A stretch of 64,000 nucleotides of DNA from Diatrype stigma. Lineage: Eukaryota > Ascomycota > Sordariomycetes > Xylariales > Diatrypaceae. Numbering within the stretch: the first letter of the stretch is position 1; every line of letters starts with the position of its first letter. The notes beneath the pieces were generated by a model. That model searched no databases and was not told where the DNA came from. It saw only the letters and a list, made by a program, of their open reading frames with translations. Of this stretch, positions 22,370-34,949 are shown piece after piece. The DNA is taken from assembly GCA_022225965.2 (NCBI GenBank), contig JAKJXP020000128.1, positions 1-64,000 of the forward strand. Direction: 5' to 3'. Position numbers and translations under genes: made by a program.

Positions 22370-25300
22370 ATGCGATTCTATATATTTGTTTTTATTCGAA
22401 GTATCCATTTGGGATTTAACAAAATATCAAAAACACGATTGCAACGACGGTCGGATTATATAAAAATTGCCCCTTTTATTTCGGAAGAAACCGTTACTTA
22501 TGGCGAAGAAAAAAATAAATACGAGATTATTAAGCAATCCATTTATTATAAACTTAAAAGCGCGGCTGCCGAAAACGATATAGAAAAGTTTATTATTATG
22601 TTTAAAAATAATAAATTTTACGAAAATTTATTCGACAAACTTAAAGAATTGGCTGCTATTTATAGCAAGAAAAAAGGCGAAACGGATTTTTTTTTTATTG
22701 CCTTAATTAAAACTGGAAAGTTTGCTTTTCTTAATATTAATGGAACCTTAATTTTAATAGCGTTTAAAAATCTTTACGAAAAGGATTTAAAGGCCCTTTA
22801 TTAAAAGGTAAAAATGCGTGCTTTAATAATAATGGCCATTTAATTATAAATCGAAAAAATAACCGATCTCGTTATGAAATTAAATCGATCCATTCGAATT
22901 TTTTTCCGTTAGGTATATTATTTTAATAAACTTACGAAAAGCGAATCCATTTTTTATGATGCCGAAAAAAACGCTAATTTCGATAAGGACATTTAATTAT
23001 TAACCGATTAATTAAAAAAATAAGCCCATAATATATTAAATAAAAACAAGGAAATTAATATTTTAAAAGAACGCCTATGCGATGTTAACTTATTTATTGG
23101 AATTTCTAATGTTTTAAGTACCAAAAAGAAAAGCAACAAGCTGGACGTTCCCGATTTCTACGCCGACGAAAAACAAAATAAAATGAACTTCGAAAGTTAA
23201 TATTAGCAAATGCAAAATCGTTTTAAGATAAACGCTAATTATTTTATTAATAACGAAATAAAGCTTACGGAAATTAAGTTCCATTTAAAGGGCATTGCCA
23301 TAAAAAATACCTTACCTTATTTCCGTTCCACTTATTCCGATTAAATTACCATTTCCGAAAATTTCATAAAGCATCTTTAAATTAAATATAATAATCCCAA
23401 TCGATTAAAAGAATTTAAGGTCGAATTCCGTCGTTTAAGACTTAATAACTTTACCGATTTCGTTATCTTTAAAAATAATTTCGTACGATTAGCTAGAAAA
23501 TGCTATAAGCCTAAAAAATCCTAGAAGTTCGAATTCCGTAAAAAACTTTCCATTCGTATTCGAATCGCTTTGGTTAATTATTATTTAGACGATTTTGTTT
23601 CGTTTAATAAGTACGTTCGTTTTGTAGCTGAAATGAAATTGTTTTATAAATAAAAACAGCCAGATAAAATCGAACGAAATACTTAACGATTACGTCGCGG
23701 AAGTTACGGAAAATTTAATAAAGGCGGTAACATTTAAGCCGCTAACGAAAGTCCAGGTATTAATAATAATAGCAATCGTAATTAACGCCTTATTTCCGAA
23801 TAAGTCCGTTAATATGCACTTAAAGGAAAATGCTTCACTTGTACCGAAAAGGAATATATCTTCCGCGAATGCCCTAAAAACCCCAACCGTAATTTAACCT
23901 TTTAAAAGCGTAAAGCGAAAATTAACAATATCGTCGATTACTATACTAAGCCGGAGTTTAATTTACGCAAGTTAACCCAAAATACCGATAAGTCGGAAAA
24001 ATAATTATCCTGGAACATATGGACTTTTTCTTAAGGAAATTATTACGAAGGAATATCGGAATTAAGATATCATTTAATTTTTTATAATAAATCCTTAAAG
24101 AAAAACCTTTATTTTTTATTAGTACCGTAATTTATAATGGATTATTATTAATTACCAAATTTTCTTTTAGCGATACGGGAATAAATGGCTTTTTATTTAT
24201 TAATATAAATTTTACAAAAAAAATATTAAAACGATTTTAGGTATTATTTATTATAGGTTTTACGTTTTACCGTATAAAAAGATTTGATAAGCAAGTTATT
24301 TAATTAATCGATGTTTTTATTTTCCTAAACTTTCGAATTTACGGACGAAAACTTAACCGAATATTCTTTATGGTTTTGAATATAAAATACGATGTTATTA
24401 TTAAAAAGACATGGTTCGAATAATACGAAATAATAATCGATCCAATAAATCGCAGGCTTTTATTTCCTAACGAATAATTAATTAAATCCATTTACGATAT
24501 TGCCATAAATAACGCTACCGGACCGATACTTAATACCGAAGGCAAATTTTAGGCTAAAATATACCGGCGTTAAAAATTAATAAATAAAAAAGATAAAAAA
24601 CGCGGAAATGAAAGAAAAACGATTCGTTTTGCGGAAAACCCTTTTTAAACGATGGAATTTATCGAACGCAAAAGTAAGGCCGAAATTTTAAAATAAATAA
24701 AGAAAAAACTTAAGAACTTAAAAGAAATGCAATTTATTTTTTTTGCTTTAAAGCGCGATTATTTTTTGTTACTTAAGCCTATATTTTCCCGAGCCATATA
24801 AAATAATATTGGTTATTAAAAGAAAACTCCTATATTACGATAACCCCTTAAAGTACGTAAAATAAAGAAATAATTCGATTCGATAAACGAAGATGACTTT
24901 ATTTCCGAAGAAAAAGAAAACTTTAAGAATGCATATCCGGAAAAAGATGCATAAGAACCTTATATCTTTCGGAAAGGATTTTGCTGGTATAAGCATTATT
25001 TACCGAACATAGCTATAATTGGAGCAGTAACTTTTTAGCATTTTACGAAAAACCCCGAAATAAAAGCAAGCATTATTATAATTACTTTATATAAAATTAA
25101 TAAAATTATTAAAGATAAACGCAGTTAAGCTTTAATGTTTCGTAATAAAAAGGAATTTAAAAACCGAATGGTTAATATAATATTAAAGGCTTATTACGAA
25201 TACTTAGATGTATTTAATAAAGCAAAATCGAATAACTTATTACTTTTTCGAAATAAACTTTAGGGAAAAATAAATTACAAAATAAAGATCGAAAGAAACC

Positions 25301-28300
25301 CTAAGGACTTAAAATTTAGTCCTTTATATAAAATGTTCCTTAAAAAGTTAAAAGCTTATCGAAAGTATTTAATTAATAATATTCAAAAGGGCTTTATCGT
25401 TTTAAGCGGCGCCTTATGGGTTATATCCGTTTTAATAGCTCCGAAACCTAAAGGAGGATTACGATTTTGCATAGATTTCCGCAAATTAAACGCCTTTATT
25501 ATTAAAAACCGATATCCGTTATTCTTAATTAAGGAGATTTTGGTCCGAATTTCGAAGGCAAAAATCTTTATTAAAATAAACATTCGATAAGCCTTTTATC
25601 GTATACGTATCCGATCCGAAAACGAAGACTTGATTATATTTAAAACAAAATACGGAACATATAAATATAAAATGCTTTCCTTTAGTTTGATTAACGGTTT
25701 TGTTACTTTTTAACGGTTTATTAATAACGCGTTATTCGATTATTTGAATAACTTTTGTAACGCATATATCGATAATATTCTAATATTTTCCGAGAACATG
25801 GATAATTACGTTTAGCATATTAATAAGGTTTTATAACGTTTTCGTAAAGCAGGATTATAAATTGATTTAAATAAATGCGAATTCCATGTAATAAAAATTA
25901 AATTCTTGGAATTCATTATTAATACATACGGAATTGCAATAAACCCCGCAAAAACGGCGATACTAAAGAATTAAAAGATCTCGAAAAATCTTAAAAAAGT
26001 GCAATCCTTTTTAGGATTTTATAACTTTTACCGTAAATTCGTATACGAATATAATCGAATTATACGACCTTTAATAAAGTTAATACGCAAAGGTAAAATA
26101 TTCGATATAACCAGAATAAACCGTATAACCGCCTTTAAAACTCTTAAAAAAAAGCTAATAACGGCATCCATATTACGACATTTCTTATATAACCTGGAAA
26201 CCAAAATTGAAACCGATGCTTTAAATAACGTAATAACCGGCGTATTTCTATAAAGAAACTTTAAAAAAAAAGATTAGCATCCAGTAACTTATTATTCCGA
26301 AAACATATAAGATGCAAAACATAATTACCTAATATACGATAAGGAATTAATGGCAATCGTATATATATTATAAGCCTAACGATCGGAATTAATAAGCCTT
26401 TAACGTAAAAAGCTATTTTCGATTATTACCGATTACCGAGTTTTTAAGTACTTTATTATTAAGCAAATATTAAATATAAAACAAATAAAATAGGCAGAAA
26501 TATTATTCCAGTATTACTTTATAATCGAATATTAATTAAGGAAAGATAATGTATTATTTAATATTTTTTCCTGCAAATCGAAAGATCTTAAAATATAAAA
26601 AAAAAGAAAAATGCATATCGTATTATAATATTGTTTTAATAAGTACCAAAATATGCAAATAAATTGCAAAATAATATAAAAACCAATATAACTTCGATTT
26701 ATATCGATGCATTATATCTCTTAAATAAGAATCTCGAATTATTCGACATAATTGGAATGGAATTAATCGATAAGGTCTTAAATACGAATGCAATATGCCT
26801 AAAGCTAAAAATATACCGTAACCGTATAAGAAATGCAAAAACCCGTAACTTCTTTATATAAAAAAGGTTAATATTTTAAAAGGATCGTTTGGTAATATTT
26901 TCCGTTAATAACCTGCATACGTAATTATTTAAAGAAATATATTGTTGCATAATAATAGGATATCCTGAACGTTATAAAATACGGAAATTGGTTTTAAAAA
27001 GATATTAATAGCTAGGCTGGGTTATTAACGTTATTTAATTCGTAAATAATTATTTATGCAAGGCCTTTAAGAATTTTACGAATAAAACCTTAGGCCTGTT
27101 GTATTTTTTGTTTATATTTATAAAACCTTAAAATTACATCGTTATGGACTTTTATTCCATGTTTATAAATAAATTTTGAAAAAATAACGTATTCGTTATA
27201 ATAAATCGTTTAAATAAAAGGTTTTAAAATATTCCTTATATTAAATTAGCCACCGCCAAAAATGCCGCAATAATGTATTATTACGGCCCTTATCGTATAT
27301 ACGGAATATTACAAACTATCGTTAATAACCGAAAACCACAGTTTACTGCCGATTTCATAAACGAATTATTTAAATTATTCGGTATTAAATGGAAGCTATT
27401 TTTAGCTGGACATTTTTAAACGACAGATTAAGCCGAAATCATAAATAAATATATAAACCAACGATTGCGAATTTTTATTAATTATTACCAAAATAATTGG
27501 TTTTTCGTTATGTCCGTAATAAATTTTATATAGGTAAGTTTAACTTATAAATTTATAGGATTGTTTTTTTATAAAGTAAAATTGGGATTTTTAATGCCTT
27601 AATCCTTTAATTAAAATAAGCGAACCATTAATTTCGAGAATGTTTCGATTAAGGAAAAGCTTAACAAAAAAAAAGCATAATTAATTGCCGATATATTGCA
27701 AAAATTCCTTATTTCCGCCTAAGAAGCATTTGCAAAGTTATAAAAATAAATATGCATATAAGCCAATAAATACCGCAAAAAACCGGACTTCGGTTTAAGA
27801 AATAAGGTATATATTTTAAAAAAGAAAAATATATAAACGGATTAATTAAGCAATAAATTAAATTACTTAATAATAAGGAATTATTACCGGATAATCGAAA
27901 TGAACGGATATTTTTATAAACTTAACTTATTACCGTTATGGAAAGGTTTTTATATTTTTTACGCAAACCGGTTACGGAAATTTCCGAATATTCCTTTATT
28001 AAAACAAATGCCTAATAATTCGGACGGTAAAAAAGTCGATTTTAATAGCAAAAAGAAATAAAAAGTCGATTAAGTATTATTATTACGTTTATATTACGGG
28101 AAGCTGCAATATTATGTATAATGGAAAAGATGGAATTTAAATTCTGAATGGTATAACGCTAAAGGCTTTAAGAATAATCCGATTATATTACAGAAATACC
28201 ACGACGAAAACCCGGAACAAGTAGGCCTTTCGGTACGACTTAAAGCATGGCAACGAATCGCTGAATACGATAAATTTGATTTACCCCATAAAAACGATAA

Positions 28301-28367
28301 TACGGCGGCGCCAATTTCCGCAAAAGAATTACGTAAAAAAAAATTTAATGGGATTAAAAGAAAGTAA
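22370..28367 (+). pseudogene. gag-pol remnant of chromovirus A
   Basis: Gag-like segments are PDFYADEKQNKMNFES near 23147 and LTEIKFHLKGIAIKN near 23270. A zinc knuckle near 23830 reads CFTCTEKEYIFREC, with the His position now Tyr. The reverse transcriptase segment at 25333-25590 includes FCIDFRKLNAFIIKNRYPL, followed by the FLGFYNFYRKFVYEYN block near 26010 that links to RNase H. The integrase core near 27340-27500 reads FTADFINELFKLFGIKW and then IINKYINQRLRIF. A chromodomain-like stretch near 28085-28180 reads YYGKLQYYV, then EWYNAKGFKNNP. Most breaks are TAA or TAG where family members have Gln, as RIP of CAA and CAG produces. Confidence 0.8.
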
Positions 28368-28600
28368 TTAATAAAATAATTAATAAACCATCTTTAGGCC
28401 AAACCAGTAATAGCAACTATAAAAAATACATAACGTTACGTATTTAGGTATTAAAAGCCCGATAATACAATAAAGGAATACATAAATCCGAAAATACCTT
28501 CCCGTTATTTAAAAAGCAATTGCGATTCGAGCCCCGACTAAATCATTTCTTTTTGCAAAAAAAAAGCCTCGAAACGCGGCTTTTTTAAAGGGAAGGGTAA

Positions 28601-28832
28601 TGTTACGATAGCTATAAGTACAATATTATATATAGCCAAAATGTACATATAAGAAAATAAAAATAAGGAACAAGACAAATAAATCTAGCACTGGAACCGC
28701 AGCATTTATTAAAGCAATAGTTTTCCTGCTTCTGCTATTTTAATTCCTTCCTTTCCTTTCTTTTTTAGCTTAGAATTTTATATAACTAATGGAATTCGGA
28801 TTTGCGAAACGAAGCCATAATAGCCCGTAATA
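28601..28832 (+). repeat. 3' LTR of chromovirus A
   Basis: 232 bp, the same length as the 5' LTR. It starts TGTTACGATA right after a purine-rich tract and is followed by GTATA. Confidence 0.88.
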
Positions 28833-29823
28833 GTATATTCCAGTATTTCCAAATACTTATTTAACGCATTTCGAAACGTATACGAATCCTTATAAAACGT
28901 AACTTCGAAGCTATAACCCGGTTAAATATTCGCAACAAAAGAAAAAATAATGCCCATTTTAATTGGACGAATCCCGACGTTTTAGGAAAAAATAATTATA
29001 ACAAAATCCGGACCGGTTTAAAGCGTATTTACGGAAAACTTTAAAGGTATTAAGAAATACTAAACGAAGTTATTATGTATTAGGCCTTCATTATTTTCTA
29101 TCCGAATAAGCGTATAAAAAATATTCGGGCCTTAAATAAAAGCTTAATTAAAAGTATTATAAAAAGAATTATTAAATATTGGCTTTAATATTATGCAAAT
29201 TCGAATAAAGCTTTTAGTTTCGATACATTTAATCCTAATAAAGCCGACGAAACCCCTATTATTTTCGGGCCTTTATTCGGCTTCGAAAAGCAAAAAAAAA
29301 ATTTTCCCTTATTAATGGCTTATTTAATAATATTACTTCCAAACCTAAAAATAAAAATAACGATAAGCTTTAACATTATTTCGTATTAAAAAAAACGGGC
29401 TTTATTCGTTTAAATAAAAATGTAATTAAATAATAAAGGAATTACCGCAAGAAATTCCTTAAATTTAGCCGCTTTATAATTACCGTTTTTTTGGCCCTTT
29501 TTATATTAATTGAATATAAAAGGGTATTTAATTAATGCAAGCTTACGATAACCTTATAACGGAACGACATAAAAATTTCGATAATTAAGGTTATTCAGTA
29601 CTTAAAGCATTGGTTTAAGAATGATCCAAAGGAATTATAAGGGTTAATTAAGGGGGTAAAAAGGGATTCCTAGCTTTTAGCAGCTTCAAATTAACGTACG
29701 GCCCGGCCCGATATGCACTTATTTAATAGGAGTTTTTGTTTAATTATAAACAAAACGTCAAAAAACGGTTAATTTTTTAATTGTTTTGTTTTAATTAAAA
29801 AAACGAGATTTAGTTTTTTAATT

Positions 29824-29841
29824 ATTTTGCTGGCTGCATTA
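29824..29841 (-). repeat. Right terminal inverted repeat, hAT copy 1
   Basis: Read on the minus strand it is TAATGCAGCCAGCAAAAT. The right TSD copy ATAATAAG follows directly at 29842-29849. Confidence 0.75.
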
Positions 29842-30127
29842 ATAATAAGCCTGCTTATATTATAATAAAAGAGAGATTATTATATTATATATATATATAA
29901 ATTATTTAATCATAAATACCAATTTAAGTAATAAAGCAATTTTCCTTTTTTTAAATAAAAAAAAGAGAAAGGTTTAAGAAAGGGCGGCAGGGCGCGTGGC
30001 AACTGGCACTGGAAGCTTCTGCGCACTTGCAGCTGGCATTCAACACTTGGGCTACCTGTCCAAGGTTGCGCTCCTTCGGTGCGAACGGGCCGTACGTAAA
30101 GCAATTCAGCCATCCCTTTTCTTGGTT
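29842..30127. promoter_or_regulatory. Right half of the ancestral SEC6/HET promoter and HET leader
   Basis: It begins with the right TSD of hAT copy 1. The first 130 bases are AT-rich. From about 29975 the composition becomes GC-normal and leads into the HET start codon at 30128. The frame of the HET start is open upstream to a GTG at 29996, but the family normally starts at the equivalent of the ATG, so this part is taken as leader. Confidence 0.5.
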
Positions 30128-30247
30128 ATGGATCATCTTCCAGTACCGTCCGGCTCTGCTATTAGCTCTGCTATTAGCAACATTATCGACGTCCCGTATC
30201 TGCTATTGGATGAATACGACGGCGGAGATTTTAAGTCGTACCCCGCC
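30128..30247 (+). pseudogene. HET-domain gene, first 40 codons (split from the rest by transposons)
   Basis: It starts MDHLPVPSGSAIS and runs to EEYDGG-type sequence (LLLDEYDGGDFKSYPA), a usual N-terminus of fungal HET-domain proteins. At base 30247 the frame is cut by the end of hAT copy 2 (TAGCGTTGC...). The last eight bases, ACCCCGCC, are the left TSD copy. The frame continues exactly at 43903 with RYGWEFRGHYGSF. The island is GC-normal and carries no RIP-type stops although AT-rich transposon DNA lies on both sides. HET-domain proteins trigger programmed cell death when incompatible hyphae fuse; this one is broken in this strain. Confidence 0.85.
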
Positions 30248-30265
30248 TAGCGTTGCTAGTAATTT
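30248..30265 (+). repeat. Terminal inverted repeat of hAT copy 2, left in the window
   Basis: TAGCGTTGCTAGTAATTT, differing from the opposite terminus by transitions at two positions. Confidence 0.75.
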
Positions 30266-30718
30266 AATTAATTAATAAATTTCGAATTTTTTAATTAATA
30301 TAATTATAATTAAAAAAAGAATTCCGCGTTTTAAGGCTAATTAATATAATTAAAGCTTTAATTAAATAAATATCGGGCCGTATATTAATGCAAACCTATT
30401 AAAGGTTTGGCATTTATTGTAATCTTTTTAATTATTTTTTATAATTCTTTCGAATCGTTTTTAAACTAACGCTTTAAATATTAAATAATTTTCAGTATTA
30501 AAATTTTAATATTATTCCGTTAAGAGGTTATCGTTAATTTATATTAATTAAATACCTTTTTATATTTAATTAATATAAAGGAAATAAAAAATACGTTAAT
30601 TATAAAGCGATTAAATTTAGGAAATTCCTTTCGGTAATTCCTTTATTATTTAAATATATTCTTATTTAAGCAAATAAAACAGATTTTTTTATCGTAAAAT
30701 AAAGTTAAAGTTTATTTT

Positions 30719-30864
30719 TATTAAGAGAATAGGAGCAGTTATAATGGCCACTAAACTAGGCCATTACATTAAATAAACCTTTCCATTAAACGCAACCGAT
30801 ACACTTAAGCCTGGATAATATAACTACGTTTTTACGTTTACTTAATTATTTCCGTTGCTTTATA
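30719..30864 (+). repeat. 5' LTR of chromovirus B
   Basis: 146 bp, aligned with 40363-40508; shared words include AGGAGCAGTTATAAT and AAGCCTGGATAATATAACTA. Differences are mostly transitions. Confidence 0.82.
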
Positions 30865-30866
30865 AA

Positions 30867-30884
30867 TGGTAGCATTTCCGGTCG
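30867..30884 (+). promoter_or_regulatory. Putative tRNA primer-binding site of chromovirus B
   Basis: TGGTAGCATTTCCGGTCG begins two bases after the LTR. TGG pairs with the CCA end of a tRNA; the exact tRNA was not determined. The mode differs from the self-priming arrangement of chromovirus A. Confidence 0.5.
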
Positions 30885-33189
30885 ATCCGGATTAATACAA
30901 TCCAATTTAATACAATATAATTAATATAATATTTTGTTCTTATTAAGAATAATTTTCCTTTTTATTTCCCTTAAGCCGCCGCCGTTAAAGCGTTAAACTA
31001 AACGAAATAAAGGATTTGTACAATTTTATACCTTAATTTTATATCTTAACTTAATTTGCGAAACCTTATTAAAACCTTGTGTTAGACCTTATTTATATAT
31101 ATTTTTTTTAGCCGACTTAATAGATTTAATGTTATTTTTTTCTTAAGTTTTAAAGCGTTTATTTTATATTAAAAAAGGCCTTGCAAATTGCTGCAAGACT
31201 TTCGCATTTATTAATAAATACCCTGGATTAAACGTTATACGCTTTTAATAAACGCAGAATATTAACGAAATTAAAAGCCTTTTAAAACAAAACGATATTT
31301 CCGTTATATAACCTTAAAATTAACCTATATAAAGGCTACGATTTTAAGAATTAGCATTAAACGAAGACCCGTAAGCCATAAATACCTTCGGATTCCGTTA
31401 AACGCTTTTTTTTATAATACGATTTATTAACCGCTATTAAAAGGAATTGCAAAAAAGTTAAGTACGTTATTAAAATCTCGATTCTGTTTAAAATTAAATA
31501 GCAATCTTTATTATTAACCAAATTTCAAAAAATCTTAAATAACGAAAAGGAATTATTTAATTCCGTTTTTAAACGTTATATGTTCCATAAAGAATACCGA
31601 TATCCGTTGCATTATTCTTAACTTTCCTTAATTAAATATTACGTATATTTATAGCCAGAAGTTTTTTAGCCTTATTTTTAAGAAACGAAAAATAATTAAA
31701 CGACGAATAATTAAACGAAGAATAATCAAACAATAGCAAAGACGTTAAGGTTTAATATTTAAACGACGACGAAATAATAAATAAAGCCATAAAAATACTA
31801 AAAACCCGTCGTAAAATCCGTAAAGTCCGTAAAGCAATTTAATTATCCCTTATTTATATTGATTTAATTATGAATTAAGGATTTATGGAAAGCGATTTAT
31901 TCGTTCGAAAGGATTTTATTTAATCGTACGAAAATATTAAAAACAAAAATAATTTACCTTTAAATAAGCATATACGCCGTCATTAACGGGACCGAACCTT
32001 TTAAAGCGAAAACCCATTTTCTTAAAATTAAAAAAATAGGAATTAAAAATAAATGCATTCTTTCGATTTTATATATTAAGTTTTTTAAAGCTAATAATAA
32101 ACTTAACCTTTCCGATTATCCTTACGATTTGCCTAGCTTTTACGGTAATAAAAATAACCTTAAAATAAACCTTAAGCCAAATAATAACGAATTTAAGCCG
32201 CAAACGCCGGTAATTTGGAAAATAATAATAATGTTTCGTTAAAAAGCAATAAACGCTTTTATTATAATAATAATAATAGCAATAATAATGCCTTAATTCG
32301 TTATAAACGTAATGCAAATTTTTAAAAAATTAACGAATTAGCCGTAATTATGGTCGTTATTATAAAAATTACGGTTAATAAATTAATAAGCAATTTCTTT
32401 AATGAAATGCAAAAAACAGCCGCAAATTACCGCAATTTATCGAATCGTAACATTTACGATTAGAAAATTTATAACTTCGAATATTTCCACTTTAACCTGG
32501 AACAGTTTTTCGGCAAAAGGGATTGCGTTGTTATTAATAAAAACGTTTATTATCGTAACGTATATTTATTTGCGGATAACGTAAAAAAAACAAAAAAAAG
32601 CGATCGCAATAAAGCAAAAATTATCGAAAAGAACTTTCATTAATTTTTACGTAATACCGCTTAATTATAATAATCGTTATAATTATTATTAAATTAACGA
32701 CTATTTTATAAGGCCAATAATTAAGCCGTTTTAATAAACTTATAAATAAATTTAAAATTAACGAAACTCAAATAATTGGCTTTTTTAAAATAATAATATT
32801 TATTTATTAAAACATCGTTAACGATAAATTATTTCGTAACTAATTAATAAAAATTATCCGTTATTGCAAAGCTTATAAAATAAAAAACCCGATTTAATAA
32901 ATAACTTTCATATATAACGAATTAAATCTTTACCTTTAGGAATACGTTTTATGCCCGGTCGAAAACATAACCTTCGACGATTATTTAATATACGTCGAAA
33001 ACCGCCGCTTTTTTTATAAACGCCGCCTTTTAATAAAAGGCCAAAAACCAAAATCTTAAGGCGGTTTTACGTTAAACGAAATATTAATACGAAATTAAAT
33101 TCCCGTTTTAATTTAGGTCTTTAATTCTTAAAATTAGCTCTTATTATTAATTTCAGCTTAACGTTAATTAATATATACGATTACCGACG

Positions 33190-33265
33190 AATTTAATAAT
33201 TAATATAATAATAATAATAAATATAATAATAATAATAAATATAATAACGATAATAAAAATAATAA
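33190..33265 (+). repeat. AAT-type simple repeat
   Basis: Runs of AATAATAATA separated by AATAT, in the gag/pol part of chromovirus B. It may come from degraded Asn/Ile codons or be a microsatellite. Confidence 0.7.
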
Positions 33266-34949
33266 AAAACGCGGCAATTACCGTAATCGATTTAATAATT
33301 ATAAAAGTCGAAATAATTTACGAGGTAATTATAATAATTTAAATAATTTAAATAATTCTTAAAGCTTTTAAAAGAATAACTTTAATAACAAATTACGATT
33401 TTTCCGAAAAGAATATAAAAATAATTAAATCTTACGGAACATAAACCGCAATTTCCAGTTCCGTCGTTAAAAGCGTTTAATCCGTTTAATCCGTAAAAAA
33501 ACAAATAGCATTTATTATTTCGAAAATAAAATCTGGTTCGAATATAAATAAGAAAACCGCAAAGCTTAAAAGGCCCAGTTATTCGCAAATGGCTATATAT
33601 TTATTAATAATTATTCCGATAATAATACGTATACTAAAGGTAATAATAAAGAATGAAACGGATTAATTAACGATATAATTAAATGCCCTTAAATTAAAAA
33701 TAACGATATATTTATCTTTAAAAAAACTTATTGCAAATATAATATATTATTTAATATTCGAATATTTTATTTTAAATACGTTTATATTAATTTTTATATG
33801 TTAAAAATTACCGTTATTTTATTAAAGCTTCCGTTCGTTAAAGATATAAATAATAAAAATAACAAGGCAAGTATATATTACGAAAACGATTATTCGGTAA
33901 TTATTATACGTCTTAAACGTATAAACTTTTAAGATCCGTTAATAAAATATATTTATTTAAAAATTATGGTTTAAATAATGCAACGCGAATTAATGATATA
34001 TATAAATATTAGCGTATTTCATTAACTTATAATAAAAGATTGGCTTAAAGAATACGTAATAAATTATATTAAAAGATCCGTTAAAGATTATAAAGCTATT
34101 ATAACCGAAGGCATCGGAAGTAATATTAAATTTACCGAAAAGGCAATATTTATTATTAATATTTTATATATATTAATATACGGTTAAAATATCTTAATAC
34201 GCATTATAATTATCGCATAAATAATTAATAAACTTAAATTTCATTTCTTTTTAAAAAACGAATTTAATAATAAGAATAATATATTAATTAATTACCTTAA
34301 GAAAATTCTTATTATGGAATTTTATTAAAATGCCATTATATCATTTAAAATCATTAAACGTCGAAACTTTATAAAAAAACGAATATTAATTAAGGTCATA
34401 ATAACAATTCCTTTTAAAACAATAATAGAAATATTAGTTTTATATATTAATTTGCCGGAAATCGATAAAACAATAAAAGTTATAAGGTTATATTATTTTA
34501 TTATCGAATACGTTAAAGCATTTAATGCCGTTATTAAAGCGAAAATACTAAAAATTATTTTATATATAAATAATACGGATTTATTTTAAAAAGTTTAATA
34601 TAAAGCCAAGTTCGGCATAATTATAAATTTTAATAACGACGAATATTTTATTATTACTTAAGAAAAAATTAATTTCGCCGTAACGTTAAATAGTATTAAT
34701 TTCGATAAAATAAATAGCTAAGGCTAATATTAGCTTATGAAAAATTTCTATATTAACGATAATACATACGTAACGATAATATTTCTTAAGGCTATAAATA
34801 ATAATTTATAAAATATTATAATTAATAAACGAAGCTTTAATTAAAAGAAACCATTATTTAATATTATAATTCCAAAAAATATAAAGTTTATTAAATTCAA
34901 AAACGGAATTAATATATACGTAAAAAATCTTAAGAAATAAAAATTATTT

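Larger units (their letters stand above)
21909..28832 (+). mobile_element. Ty3/Gypsy chromovirus A, complete but RIP-degenerate
   Basis: Two 232-bp LTRs (21909-22140 and 28601-28832) start TGTTACGATA and end CGTAATA. The flanks GCATA (21904-21908) and GTATA (28833-28837) fit a 5-bp TSD in which one copy has a CpA to TpA change. The internal order is gag with a damaged CCHC knuckle, reverse transcriptase, RNase H, integrase and a C-terminal chromodomain, the chromovirus layout. A purine tract (AAAGGGAAGGG) precedes the 3' LTR. All frames are riddled with stops, so it cannot encode its own movement. It sits in hAT copy 1, whose sequence resumes at 28838 and matches the uninterrupted equivalent part of copy 2. 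Confidence 0.88.
19517..29841 (+). mobile_element. hAT-like DNA transposon (copy 1), heavily mutated, with nested chromovirus
   Basis: The ends are CAACGCAGCCAGTAAAAC at 19517-19534 and, reverse-complemented, TAATGCAGCCAGCAAAAT at 29824-29841. The 18 positions differ only by C/T transitions. Both ends are flanked by the 8-bp direct repeat ATAATAAG (19509-19516 and 29842-29849). An 8-bp TSD and a YARNG-type terminus are hAT hallmarks. Removing the inserted Gypsy element (21909-28832 plus one 5-bp TSD) leaves about 3.4 kb, normal for hAT. The interior is extremely AT-rich and carries stops in every frame. Translated segments such as EFLENADNN and IYDSNNEN near 21350-21430 are shared with copy 2, so there was coding sequence, but no transposase domain is recognised. 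The hAT call rests on ends and TSD only. A direct repeat of about 38 bases occurs near each end (19551-19590 and 29777-29815). Confidence 0.75.

Noticed and set aside
29996..30250. The GC island as an independent 84-residue gene starting at GTG
   Set aside because: Its frame ends only because the transposon begins; it joins in frame to the HET gene at 43903, and the ATG at 30128 matches HET family starts.
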